DNA from: Palaeococcus ferrophilus DSM 13482
Lineage (GTDB): Archaea > Methanobacteriota_B > Thermococci > Thermococcales > Thermococcaceae
Reading direction: 5' to 3'
DNA: 64,000 bases
NCBI RefSeq assembly: GCF_000966265.1
Contig: NZ_LANF01000018.1
Location: 1 to 64,000 of the forward strand
The notes under the pieces are model-generated. The model did not search any database. It was given only the letters and a program-made list of their open reading frames with translations, and had not been told where the DNA came from. A program made the position numbers and the translations under genes. Positions 8,477 to 17,400 of this stretch are shown here, in pieces; the first letter of the stretch is position 1; every line of letters begins with the position of its first letter.

Positions 8477-9081
8477 AGGAGTACAACATAGTCATCACGG
8501 GTGTCGGCGGCCAGGGTGTTCTGACAGCTGCGAACATCCTCGGATGGGCCGCCCTTCACGCCGGCCACAAGGTGAGGATGGGTGAGGTTCACGGAATGAG
8601 CCAGCGCTTTGGTAGTGTTGTCTCCTACGTCCGCTTCGGCGAGGAGGTTTACGGTTCGATGGTTCCGGAAGGGAAGGGTGACGTCATCCTCGCCTTCGAG
8701 CCGGTTGAAGCTCTCCGCTACATTAACTACCTCAAGGAGGGCGGAATGGTCGTCGTTAACACCAAGCCCATCGTTCCGGTCCAGGTCTCGATGGGCAAGG
8801 CCCGCTATCCTGAGCTCGACGAGATAAAGAAGATCGTAGAAGAGGACTTCAGGGCGAAGTGGATAGGCTTCAACGCCGAGGAGCTTGCCATGAAGGCGGG
8901 CCACGTAGTTACCACCAACACCGTTCTCATCGGAGCGCTCACGCAGATTCCGGAGTTCCCCCTGGATGAAGACCACGTCAGGGAGGTCATAAGGCTCAGC
9001 GTTCCAAAGAAGGCAGTTGACATGAACATGAAGGCCTTCGACCTCGGAGTAGAGGCGGCCAAGAAGATTCTGGGGCTCTGA
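8473..9081 (+). CDS. iorB: Indolepyruvate ferredoxin oxidoreductase, beta subunit
   Basis: A 202-residue protein whose ATG overlaps the iorA stop (ATGA), indicating translational coupling. It begins [23 protein letters not shown], the glycine-rich motif of the gamma domain of 2-oxoacid oxidoreductases, and has [16 protein letters not shown], typical of IorB. It completes the IorAB enzyme of aromatic amino-acid fermentation. A T-rich stretch follows the stop at 9092-9120 and probably ends the transcript. Confidence 0.95.
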   Translation: MKEYNIVITGVGGQGVLTAANILGWAALHAGHKVRMGEVHGMSQRFGSVVSYVRFGEEVYGSMVPEGKGDVILAFEPVEALRYINYLKEGGMVVVNTKPIVPVQVSMGKARYPELDEIKKIVEEDFRAKWIGFNAEELAMKAGHVVTTNTVLIGALTQIPEFPLDEDHVREVIRLSVPKKAVDMNMKAFDLGVEAAKKILGL

Positions 9082-9087
9082 GGCCCC

Positions 9088-9128
9088 TACCACATTTTTA
9101 GCATTCTGTTGTGACTTTTTGTAATTCT
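9088..9128 (+). terminator. T-rich terminator after iorB
   Basis: Runs of T (CATTTTTAGC, GACTTTTTGTAATTCTT) lie between iorB and the convergent tbp gene. Such T-rich stretches without a needed hairpin are the usual archaeal termination signal. Confidence 0.5.
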
Positions 9129-9152
9129 TAGCAAAAGTAGGGAGGAGAAAAT

Positions 9153-9722
9153 TCAGAACTCCCAGCCTTCCGTGAGTCCGTACTTCTCGAGTTCCCTTAC
9201 GAGCTTCTTAACGGCCTCCCAGGCGTCGTGCTCGCTCTTGGCTCCCGAGCATACGATTTTGCCCGAGCTGAAGAGGAGTATAACGGCCCTTGGGGTCTTA
9301 ACGCGGTAGATAACGCCGGGGAACTGTTCGGGCTCGTACTCACAGTTGGGAAGGGCGAGGGCCACGGCATCGAGGTTGAACTCCATCCCTATGTCGCCGC
9401 TAAACACCATGTTCTGGATGTCAATCTGGGGCGCCCTCGCGAACTTGGCACCTATGCCCTTGAGCATGGTCGTGAGCTTTGAAACGGCGTTCTGTATGTC
9501 ATCAACGCTTTTCGCTCCGGTGACGACGAGCTTGCCAGAGCTGAAGACAAGAAGGGCCACCTTTGGCTCATCGAAGCGGCAGATGATTCCCGGGAACTCC
9601 TCGGGGTTGTACTTAGAATTGGGGCATATCTCTATGACCTTCTCGAGATCCAGAGAAGTGAAAAGGTCCACAGAGGCCACGATGTTCTCAATCCGGAGCT
9701 TTACCTTGCTCATGTCTATCAC
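9153..9722 (-). CDS. tbp: TATA-binding protein
   Basis: A 189-residue protein made of two direct repeats of the TBP saddle: residues about 9-95 ([12 protein letters not shown]-like start, [31 protein letters not shown]) and about 100-185 ([43 protein letters not shown]). The end is acidic. It binds the TATA box and recruits TFB and RNA polymerase. The start is GTG 9722, six bases after GGAGGTG. It is a monocistronic gene, and upstream TATA-like sequences face both it and the divergent radical SAM gene. Confidence 0.97.
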   Translation of the reverse strand: MIDMSKVKLRIENIVASVDLFTSLDLEKVIEICPNSKYNPEEFPGIICRFDEPKVALLVFSSGKLVVTGAKSVDDIQNAVSKLTTMLKGIGAKFARAPQIDIQNMVFSGDIGMEFNLDAVALALPNCEYEPEQFPGVIYRVKTPRAVILLFSSGKIVCSGAKSEHDAWEAVKKLVRELEKYGLTEGWEF

Positions 9723-9809
9723 AAATTACACCTCCCCTTCGTGGGTTTAAAAACCCTTTATAAATGATGCCCCAGAGGTTTTTAAAGGTTTAGGTTCTAG
9801 GTGGTGTTG

Positions 9810-10847
9810 ATGGTCATGTGGTTCCGTGATCCGGGACGAGCGGAGGATGCATTGCCCCACTACTTCTCAATTCTTGAGGGGGAGGAGGCACCCAACTTTC
9901 TCAACGCGAAAAAGATTGGGGTTAATTTCAGGAGGAAGCAGCCGCTCGAGGAGCTTTGGAAGCTTCACAGAGAGGGTATGGAGCGGCTGAGGGAGAACGA
10001 CCTTGAGGAAAAGCCCGAAAAGAACCTCCTCGACCTGAAGGCAACCATAGCCAACAAGCTCCTTGAATCCTGCACTCTCTGTGAGATAAAGTGCCGTGTG
10101 AACCGGAAGGAGAGTATAGGCTACTGCCGCGTGAAAGAGAGCCTCGTCGCGAGCGACTTCCTCCACTACGGTGAGGAGCCCGAGCTGGTGCCGTCATACA
10201 CCGTCTTCTTCTCCGGCTGCAACTTCCGCTGCGTCTTCTGCCAGAACTGGGACATAAGCCAGTACCGCGTTGGGGTCGAGCTCCCCCCGGAGTTCATGGC
10301 CATCAAGATAGAGGAGGCCTTCAAGAGGGGGGCGAAGAACGTGAACTTCGTTGGAGGGGAGCCGACGCCTAACCTGCCATTCATTCTCGAAACGCTGAGG
10401 CACGTTAGTGCCCCCATCCCCGTTGTCTGGAACTCCAACATGTACATGAGCGAGGAGGCGATGGCGCTTTTGGATGGTGTGGTTGATGTATACCTCGGTG
10501 ACTTCAAGTGGGGGAATGATGACTGCGCCATAAGGTACTCAAGGGTTCCCTTCTACCGGGAGATCGTTACGAGGAACTTCCTCCTTGCAAAGGGACACTA
10601 CAGGGCCGAGTTCCTTATAAGGCACCTCGTCGTTCCCAATCATCTGGAGTGCTGCACGAGGCCCGTCCTTGAGTGGATAGCAGGGAACCTCGGCAAAAGG
10701 GTGAGGGTCAACGTGATGTTCCAGTACAGGCCGGAATACCGGGCCATGGGGTATGATGAGATAGCCAGAACGCTGGAGGGAGAGGAGATGGAAAAAGCCG
10801 CGAGGATCGTGGAGGAGCTGGGCCTCAGGAACGCGCTGGTTGGTTAG
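9810..10847 (+). CDS. Radical SAM protein, pyruvate-formate-lyase-activating-enzyme-like (COG1313 type)
   Basis: About 345 residues. The radical SAM cluster motif is FSGCNFRCVFCQNW (CX3CX2C) at about residues 134-147, followed by GGEPTP, the SAM-binding GGE motif. An additional upstream cysteine set (CTLCEIKCRVNRK and GYCRV, residues about 88-110) is typical of the COG1313 subgroup. The target protein or small-molecule substrate is unknown. ATG 9810 and ATG 9816 are both possible after AGGTGGTG; the former is used here. It is transcribed divergently from tbp and is followed by a DUF356 gene with its own TATA box. Confidence 0.85.
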   Translation: MVMWFRDPGRAEDALPHYFSILEGEEAPNFLNAKKIGVNFRRKQPLEELWKLHREGMERLRENDLEEKPEKNLLDLKATIANKLLESCTLCEIKCRVNRKESIGYCRVKESLVASDFLHYGEEPELVPSYTVFFSGCNFRCVFCQNWDISQYRVGVELPPEFMAIKIEEAFKRGAKNVNFVGGEPTPNLPFILETLRHVSAPIPVVWNSNMYMSEEAMALLDGVVDVYLGDFKWGNDDCAIRYSRVPFYREIVTRNFLLAKGHYRAEFLIRHLVVPNHLECCTRPVLEWIAGNLGKRVRVNVMFQYRPEYRAMGYDEIARTLEGEEMEKAARIVEELGLRNALVG

Positions 10848-10862
10848 GTTTATAAACTTCCC
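10848..10862 (+). promoter_or_regulatory. TATA box of the DUF356 gene
   Basis: GTTTATAAACTTCCC immediately follows the stop codon of the radical SAM gene and lies about 38 bases before ATG 10889, showing that the next gene has its own promoter. Confidence 0.6.
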
Positions 10863-10888
10863 CTATGAATTTCGAGGGGTGAGAGTTT

Positions 10889-11281
10889 ATGAAAAACACG
10901 CTCGTACTCGTGAGAACGGACAGCTTTGACAAGGCCATGGTGGCCCTCGCGGATTTAACCAGGTACGGTGGAATAAAGATTCTGGGAGACCCGAGGATAA
11001 TCCAGCCGGCCATTTCTGATTGGGCGTTCGAGAAGGTAGTGGGTGAGAAACCCCGCAAAAAGCCCAAAGCCCATGTGGTTGCCCAGATAGACCTTCCGCC
11101 CGCCAAGGCAATCGGGCGGTTGAGGAAAATCCACCCCCCAGCGCACGTTATAGTCATCCCGCCGGAGAGCCCGGCCCATGAGGAAATCATGCGCCTCTGG
11201 CCAACCCTCGAGAAACTCAGGGGCTTCCACAAGCCCAAGGTAGTGTCAAAAGAGGAGGAGAACGAGGAAGCGGAGGAGTGA
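10889..11281 (+). CDS. DUF356-like conserved euryarchaeal protein
   Basis: A 130-residue protein starting at ATG 10889 after GAGGGGTGAGAG. It opens NTLVLVRTDSFDKAMVALADL and contains RYGGIKILGDPRII and a proline-rich HPPAHVIVIPPESPAHEE. It ends in a strongly acidic tail (EEENEEAEE). The N-terminal pattern matches what I recall of the DUF356 family shared with methanogens; no biochemical role is known. It abuts the MBF1 gene convergently with no spacer, so the transcripts likely overlap. Confidence 0.65.
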   Translation: MKNTLVLVRTDSFDKAMVALADLTRYGGIKILGDPRIIQPAISDWAFEKVVGEKPRKKPKAHVVAQIDLPPAKAIGRLRKIHPPAHVIVIPPESPAHEEIMRLWPTLEKLRGFHKPKVVSKEEENEEAEE

Positions 11282-11821
11282 TCACTTCTTCTTCCTCTTC
11301 TTGATGCGTATGTTGGCAATATCCCCGAGCGTTGGCTCGTAATCCCTTGGGATGTTCGCCTTCTCCATCTTCGGCGCTTCCGTGCTCTCGAGGAGCTTTA
11401 TCCCGAAGTACTTCTCGAGCTTCCTCGCCTCGTCTATGGTTGGCGCGTAATCCCCGTGGGCTATCCTCTTGAGCAGGTTGGTGGAGAGGCCGACCTTGTG
11501 GGAGAGCTGCTCGTAGGTGAGCCCGCTCTTCTGAATGGCCTTCCTGACCCTCTCGGCGTAGTCCTCCACTATCTCCTCTGTGTACGTGGGCCTCGGGGTT
11601 CTGGGCCTCTGGGGGGTCTTGGGCCTTGGCTTGGGCGTGTACCGCCGCCTCGGCTCCCTGCCTGTGGGCATCGGACTCCATGTTCCCGGTTTTTTCTTGG
11701 AGTACCTCTCATAACAGCGGTTGCACACGAGGAGTTCTGCCCCTTCGATCTTCACTGTGTGTCCGGGTCCCCTTATTTCAGCCCCGCAGATTTCACAGAT
11801 CTTTGGCTTAGCCTTCGCCAT
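11282..11821 (-). CDS. Archaeal multiprotein bridging factor 1 (MBF1), zinc ribbon plus HTH
   Basis: A 179-residue protein starting MAKAKPKICEICGAEI at ATG 11821, after AAGGTGATAG. An N-terminal zinc ribbon (CEICG and CNRCY, residues about 9-39) is followed by a proline/arginine-rich linker (about 50-85) and a Cro/C1-type helix-turn-helix (KSGLTYEQLSHKVGLSTNLLKRIAHG, about 105-130). The tail is lysine-rich. Archaeal MBF1 associates with the ribosome/translation machinery and may bridge TBP. The longer open frame upstream to 11962 has no ribosome binding site and is not used. Confidence 0.92.
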   Translation of the reverse strand: MAKAKPKICEICGAEIRGPGHTVKIEGAELLVCNRCYERYSKKKPGTWSPMPTGREPRRRYTPKPRPKTPQRPRTPRPTYTEEIVEDYAERVRKAIQKSGLTYEQLSHKVGLSTNLLKRIAHGDYAPTIDEARKLEKYFGIKLLESTEAPKMEKANIPRDYEPTLGDIANIRIKKRKKK

Positions 11822-11912
11822 CACTATCACCTTCTCTGATTTGTACTCTGAAGGCGCGTTTTTAAAGTTGTGGGCAAAGGATTTAAACCCCTCCGGCGGA
11901 GGCTTATTTGCC

Positions 11913-12374
11913 ATGGAAGTGAAGGTAGAACCGCTGGATGAGTGGAACGAGGAGGTACTCAACCAGCTTATACAGATTTACATGAGGGGCTACGAGGGAC
12001 TGCGCGAGTACGGCGGAGAAAACGTCCCCTACGCCCGCCGTTATCTTAGCTGGTGCTGGAGAAATGGCAAAATCTTCGTTGCGCGGATCGGTGAAAGGAT
12101 AGTAGGATTCGCGGTCTGCATGAGGGACTGGGAGCATGCCCTGAGGGGCGAGAAAGTGGGGTACATAGGCGAGTTCGTGGTTGACAGGGAGTACCAGGGA
12201 CACCGCATTGGCAGGAAGCTAATGGAGGCGTGCCTCAACTACCTCAAGGGCTCAGGCAAGGTGGTCCTCGAGGTGGGGGAGAAAAACGAGAACGCCATCC
12301 GCTTCTACGAGCACTGGGGCTTCCGGAGGCTCAAGAAGGACGGTAAGTGGATAGTAATGGTCAGAGGAGATTGA
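11913..12374 (+). CDS. GNAT-family N-acetyltransferase
   Basis: A 153-residue protein starting MEVKVEPLDEWNEEVL at ATG 11913, about ten bases after GGCGGAGG. The GNAT core is visible: VGYIGEFVVDREYQGHRIGRKLMEACLNYLK carries motif A (the Q/R-x-x-G-x-G/A acetyl-CoA loop, here QGHRIG), then NENAIRFYEHWGFRRLKKDG, motif B. It acetylates an amine substrate, which cannot be told from the sequence; RimI-like protein acetylation is one option. It is divergent from MBF1. Confidence 0.85.
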   Translation: MEVKVEPLDEWNEEVLNQLIQIYMRGYEGLREYGGENVPYARRYLSWCWRNGKIFVARIGERIVGFAVCMRDWEHALRGEKVGYIGEFVVDREYQGHRIGRKLMEACLNYLKGSGKVVLEVGEKNENAIRFYEHWGFRRLKKDGKWIVMVRGD

Positions 12375-12457
12375 CATTTTCATGTTAATTGCAGACCGCA
12401 ACCATTTTAAAGATGCCGCCAACATAACAATGGATAAGGGTTCTGGGTGAACGCAAA

Positions 12458-13477
12458 ATGCCAAGCTACATCGTTGTTGGCGGCCAGTGGGGAGATGAAG
12501 GAAAAGGTTCTGTGATAGCCTACCTCGCAACCAAGGACGAACCGGAGGTAATAGCGCGCGGCGGCGTTGGCACGAACGCTGGCCACAGCGTCTTCATCCA
12601 TGGCAAGAAGTACGCGGTGAGACAGCTTCCAACGGGCTTCATGCAGAGGGAAGCGAGGCTTCTCGTCGGTGCGGGCGTCCTCGTTGACCCGGGGGTCTTC
12701 TTCCGCGAGCTCGAGCACCTAAAGGACTTTGGCGTTGCCTCAAGGGTGGGTATAGATGCGCGCTGCGCTATAATCGAGGAAAAGCACAAGGAGCTCGACA
12801 GGACGAACGGTTATCTCCACGGCAAGATAGGAACAACGGGAAGTGGCTGCGGGCCTGCAAACGCGGACAGGGTCATGAGGACGGCGAAGCTCGCGAAGGA
12901 TATCAAGGAGCTTGAGCCCTACCTCACGGACGTAGCGGTGGAGGTTAACGACGCGCTCGATGAGGGCAAGCTCGTCCTCGTTGAGGGAACGCAGGGCTTC
13001 GGGCTGAGCCTCTACTACGGCACCTACCCCTACGTCACCTCCAAGGACACCTCCGCCTCGGCGATAGCTAGCGACGTTGGAATCGGACCGACGAGGGTTG
13101 ACGACGTCATCGTTGTCTTCAAGAGCTTCCCGACGAGGGTTGGGGCCGGCCCCTTCCCGACGGAGATGTCTCAAGAAGAGGCTGAAAAGCTCGGAGTCGT
13201 CGAGTACGGGACCGTTACGGGAAGGAGAAGGAGAGTAGGCTGGTTCGACTTTGACTTTGCACGCTACTCCTCCAGAATTAACGGCGCGACTATGCTCGCC
13301 ATAACGATGCTCGACAAGTACGAGAGGGGGGCCTTCGGTGTTACGGACTACGACAAACTCCCGAAGAGGGCCAAGGAGTTCATCGAGGAGATAGAGGAGA
13401 GGGTCGGCGTTCCCGTTGGCCTGATAAAGACGGGGCCCGAGCTCGAGCATATAATTGACAGAAGGGAGAACCTTTAA
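12458..13477 (+). CDS. purA: Adenylosuccinate synthetase
   Basis: A 339-residue protein with the P-loop-like GDEGKG motif near the N-terminus ([18 protein letters not shown]), [53 protein letters not shown] and [17 protein letters not shown]. The length matches the short archaeal form, which lacks segments of the 430-residue bacterial enzyme. It makes adenylosuccinate from IMP, aspartate and GTP, the first committed step to AMP. It is monocistronic with a TATA-like ACCATTTTAAAG at about 12402. Confidence 0.97.
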   Translation: MPSYIVVGGQWGDEGKGSVIAYLATKDEPEVIARGGVGTNAGHSVFIHGKKYAVRQLPTGFMQREARLLVGAGVLVDPGVFFRELEHLKDFGVASRVGIDARCAIIEEKHKELDRTNGYLHGKIGTTGSGCGPANADRVMRTAKLAKDIKELEPYLTDVAVEVNDALDEGKLVLVEGTQGFGLSLYYGTYPYVTSKDTSASAIASDVGIGPTRVDDVIVVFKSFPTRVGAGPFPTEMSQEEAEKLGVVEYGTVTGRRRRVGWFDFDFARYSSRINGATMLAITMLDKYERGAFGVTDYDKLPKRAKEFIEEIEERVGVPVGLIKTGPELEHIIDRRENL

Positions 13478-13846
13478 TGGAATCTCCCGAAAAGACCTGC
13501 CTTTTCCCCTTTACCCCTTCCCACTGGTGGATTTCAGAATTAGGGGTTAACGTAAGGGGCACGTTGGATTGCTGAAACCTCTCAGAAAACTGCCCCTCGA
13601 AAAGGGGAAATCCCCGCCTGTTGGGAGTTTGTTGGGGTTCTGTCTTTCCCTTTACCCTTTCAAACGGATTCCCGTCTGTGGGATTATTCGGCCCCCAGAC
13701 AGCTCTCCCTCCGGGCGATGGTTAGGCTGGCTGATTTCTGATTACGGGGGTACCTTAGGGGGCAAGAGTCCTTGCTGTGACTTACCCGACTCCCGCCCCC
13801 AGATGGAAAGGCTTTTATTTCCTCCCCCTCCCATTCTATTGGATGC
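13478..13846. other. Intergenic region before tRNA-Arg, no gene seen
   Basis: About 370 bases with no convincing open frame. It holds several C/T-rich blocks (CCCCTTTACCCCTT and CCCTTTACCCTTTC are near-repeats) and G-rich counterparts (AAAAGGGGAAATCCCC). A TATA-like GGCTTTTATTTCC at 13810-13822 is the likely promoter of tRNA-Arg. A small RNA is possible but I see no diagnostic box. Confidence 0.5.
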
Positions 13847-14069
13847 GGGCCGGTGGCCTAGTATGGATAGGGCGTCGGCCTCCGGAGCCGAAGGTCGCGG
13901 GTTCAAATCCCGCCCGGCCCGCCATAACTCGTGGATCAGGAGTTTCTCCTCCCAGAAAACTCATGAACAAAAGCGCTGCCGCCTCAAAAAAGGCCGATTT
14001 TGAGAAGTCGTTCCCCTCAATAAAAGCCAGAACAAACTCGCTCACGGTTATGGTGACCCTTTTCCTCAT
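13836..14069 (-). CDS. Integrase, N-terminal fragment (intN), split by integration
   Basis: On the minus strand ATG 14069 follows GCAGGTGGTG and begins RKRVTITVSEFVLAFIEGN; the frame reaches the attachment repeat after 48 codons and in the integrated state runs to a stop at 13836 inside tRNA-Arg flanking DNA. Codons 1-64 end exactly at base 13878. In the circle the frame continues at base 35820 with TKMGGTPLKM, giving a predicted 370-residue integrase. A longer frame up to TTG 14168 lacks a ribosome binding site. This is the left half of an SSV-type partitioned integrase and should be inactive on its own. Confidence 0.85.
   Translation of the reverse strand: MRKRVTITVSEFVLAFIEGNDFSKSAFFEAAALLFMSFLGGETPDPRVMAGRAGFEPATFGSGGRRPIHTRPPARIQ
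13847..13924 (+). tRNA. tRNA-Arg(CCG), integration target
   Basis: Acceptor GGGCCGG pairs with CCGGCCC. The anticodon arm is TCGGC-CTCCGGA-GCCGA with anticodon CCG, and the T-loop is GTTCAAAT. CCA is encoded at 13922-13924. Its 3' half (from tRNA position 32) is part of the left 49-bp attachment repeat, so the tRNA stays intact after integration. Confidence 0.95.
13878..13926 (+). repeat. attL: 49-bp direct repeat in tRNA-Arg
   Basis: Identical over 49 bases to 35821-35869. It starts GCCTCCGGAG in the anticodon loop, runs through the T-arm and CCA and ends CCATA. It is the left attachment site of the integrated element and, read on the minus strand, also codes for integrase residues (VMAGRAGFEPATFGSGG region). 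Confidence 0.93.
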
Positions 14070-14247
14070 GCGTTCCACCACCTGCTTACATAGTATGCAT
14101 ATAATCATACGTTTTAGCCGATGGTCATATAAATTGTGCGGTAAACTTGATATGGGAACTTTCACCAAGAAGTCTCTCCCACTATGCGGCCCTCAAATCA
14201 TACCGTTCCAGCATGATCCACTGGACTACCGGGGACTGGAGAGCCAG

Positions 14248-14275
14248 CGCCCTATCCATACTAGGCCACCGGCCC
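14248..14275 (-). repeat. 28-bp inverted copy of the tRNA-Arg 5' half
   Basis: Reverse complement of 13847-13874, that is tRNA-Arg nucleotides 1-28 (acceptor strand, D-arm and start of the anticodon stem), identical at all 28 positions. Identity stops where the tRNA sequence turns to TCGG (here CTGG). It lies inside the element about 180 bases upstream of intN and is not followed by a tRNA 3' half. Confidence 0.9.
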
Positions 14276-14422
14276 ACGCCCAACAACTAGTTCTTGGCGA
14301 AATCCTTTCCCCTCTCTACTCTCGTGGGAGTCCACTTCTCTTCGTCATTTCTCTCGTAACCATGTAGTTACTCACAACGTTTTTATTTTCCAATGATAAT
14401 ATCACTCTTGGTTGATGCTCAC

Positions 14423-17400
14423 ATGGGTATGAAGATCAAACCAGGGCACATTATAAAAAGTGCAAAACTGAAAGAGCCTTTTCTTGTGGAGATAGTGCAA
14501 CAAGTAGGTGGCACAGTAAAACTTGCAGGAGCATACCTTGAGTCACGGGAACCTGACTACCTCATCTTCACTGAAGACGAACTGGCAGACATGACTATAA
14601 TAGAAAACCCCTTAGATTTCAAAGGCGATCCAGAGGCGGTGGCACTTGCAATCGAGGGAGAAAGATATCATTTCGCCGCTCTTTACGATCCAATACTCGC
14701 GGTGAGTGTATCGAAGATAGCTCCCCTACCCTTCCAGATAGACGCAGTTTACAATCACATCCTCAAGAACCCAGAAATACGCTTCCTCCTTGCCGATGAT
14801 CCCGGTGCAGGAAAGACCATTATGGCAGGTCTCGTGATAAAGGAACTCAAACTCAGAGGGCTCGCGGAGAGAATCCTCATTGTTGTTCCAGGGCACCTCG
14901 TACCACAATGGCGGCGTGAGATGAAGGAGAAGTTCCAAGAAGAATTCCAGATTATCAATAGGGAAGTGTTCAAAACAACCACAGATGTATGGAGACGCGA
15001 AAAGCAAGTAATAGCCTCAATAGATTTCCTCAAGCAGGAGGATATCATCAAAAGCCTCGAAAACGTGGACTGGGACCTTGTGATAGTGGACGAAGCCCAC
15101 AAGATGGCCGCCTACCGCTTTGGGAAGAGAGTACGCCGTACAAAGAGGTACAGAGTCGGTGAGGTACTCTCAAAGAACTCAACCCACATGCTCTTTCTCA
15201 CGGCTACTCCTCATAAAGGGGATCCCGAGAACTTCCGTCTTCTCCTTGACCTATTAGTTCCAGGCCTTTTTAGTGACAAAGAAATATTACACGAAGCCAT
15301 ACAACGGGGTGAAAATCCCATATTCCTCAGGCGCATGAAGGAAGACCTCGTGGGATTTGACGGAAAACGACTGTTCAAGCCGAGATACCCTCATACCGTG
15401 ACCTTCAGACTCACGGACAAAGAAGTCCGCCTTTACAATGAGCTCTCAAAGTATCTCCACTACCAGTACACGGTCCTTGGAGGCAACAGAAGAAGCATAG
15501 TCTTCCCGCTTGTGATATTCCAAAGGAGATTTGCATCGAGTGTATATGCTCTCCTCCAGTCCCTCAAGCGTAGAAAAGCTCTTCTCCAGGACCGCCTGCA
15601 GAGCGGAGAACTTGAAGTGAAACCCATTCAGCTTCAATTCGAAGATCTCATTGAAATTGAAGACGAGGAAGAGAGAAAACGTTGGGAAGCTGAACGGTGG
15701 ATGGAAGGGGTCATCCTAACCAGACGAAAGGACCGCCTAAAGGCGGAGATACAAACTCTAAACGAGCTTATCAGGATGAGCGAAGAACTGATAGCATTGG
15801 AGGAGGAAACGAAGCTCAAAAAACTCAAAGAAACCCTTGAAACAATCAAAAGAGATCACGGAGAAAAAGAAAAGATCCTCATCTTTACTGAGTTCAAAGA
15901 CACCCTCGAGTACCTCGTAAATAAACTCCAAGAATGGGGGTATACTGTCACATTTATCCATGGCGAGATGGACATGGAGACTAGACTTCAGCGGGAGAAA
16001 GACTTCAATGACTGGGCTCAGGTCATGGTAGCCACAGAGGCTGCCGGAGAGGGAATAAACCTCCAATTCTGCCACCTTCTCATAAACTACGATATCCCAT
16101 GGAACCCCAATCGGCTCGAGCAGAGAATAGGAAGGGTGCACCGTTACGGCCAGAAATACCCAGTTCACATCTTCAACTTCGTGGTGGAGAACACAAGGGA
16201 GGGCATGGTTCTCCAGAGGCTTCTAAAAAAGATAGAGGAGATACGCAAAGCATTAGGAGACAAGGTCTTTGATGTCATTGGCGAACTCCTCGATGGTGAA
16301 AACCTCTACCAACTCCTCTCTGAGGTCGCCATCATGCTTAGAGACCCCGACACGGTTTTGAGAGAAGAAGAACCATCCCTAAAACCCGAAGAGATAACGA
16401 AAAAAGCCGAAGAGCTCCTCGCTGAAAGCCTCGCGACTAAACATATAGATCTAACCAAGATAATGCAACTCCTCGAAAAAGCCGAGGAGAACAAGCTCTC
16501 TCCGGAATACCTCGAACTCTTCTTCCTCAAAGCCATGAAGCGCCTCAATGCAAGGGTGAGAGAGAAAGAACCCCACGTCTACTCCATCGAGCGGACACCG
16601 AGGGTTCTCAGAGAGCTCGCAGAGAGAAAACGCTACGGCGTTGTCGAGCGCTCTTACAGGGCAATAACCTTCGACAAGAAACTATCAGATAAAAGGGATG
16701 GCCTCGAGTTCGTCTCCTTCGGCCACCCCCTCTTTGAGGCCCTCCGCGAATGGGTGCAGGAAGAGCACCTCAAAGAGCTCCAGCGTGGAGCGGTATTCTA
16801 CGACCCCAGAAACCGGCTTCACGGCACCGTCTGGTTCTTTGAGGGTGAGGTCAGGGATGGTTCCAACAAAACTGCGGGAAAGACACTCGTGGCGGTATAT
16901 GATGACGGCGAAGATTTCGAGATCATAGACCCCAAGATAGTGTGGGACCTCGAACCGGCAAAAGATGCTCCCGAAGTAAACACGGACTTCAAGCGCAGGG
17001 AAGACGCTATGATATACGCGAGGAAAGCCCTTGACGGCTACAAAAACCAACTCCTCAAAGAAAGGAAAAGGCAAGCGGAAATAAAGAGAAAGTACGGAAT
17101 AAAATCACTACGGAAGCTCATAGATGACATAGACTTCAAGCTTGCAGAGTACGAACTCCTGCCCCCAGATGAAAAGAAAAGGTATGCTCTTACAATAAGA
17201 AACCTTGAGGAGAGGTTGAACCGCTACAGAAGGACACTGGAAGAACTCCCCGAAAAAATAGAGAGGGAAACAAGCCTTGTAGTTAGACCACCTGTCTTCA
17301 TAGGGGCCATTTATGTACTCCCCAGAGGGCAGATGGGCGAAGACCCGGCTATTGAGGAGATTGGAATGCAGATAGCGATGGAGTACGAAAGGAAGCACGG

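Noticed and set aside
13569-14003. Open frames over the region before and across tRNA-Arg
   Set aside because: They read through the tRNA gene and have biased Pro/Ser-rich composition typical of shadow frames.
14243-14276. A complete minus-strand tRNA gene starting with the inverted tRNA-Arg half
   Set aside because: After 28 bases the sequence forms a CTGG/CCAG hairpin instead of an anticodon arm and no T-arm or matching acceptor strand follows.
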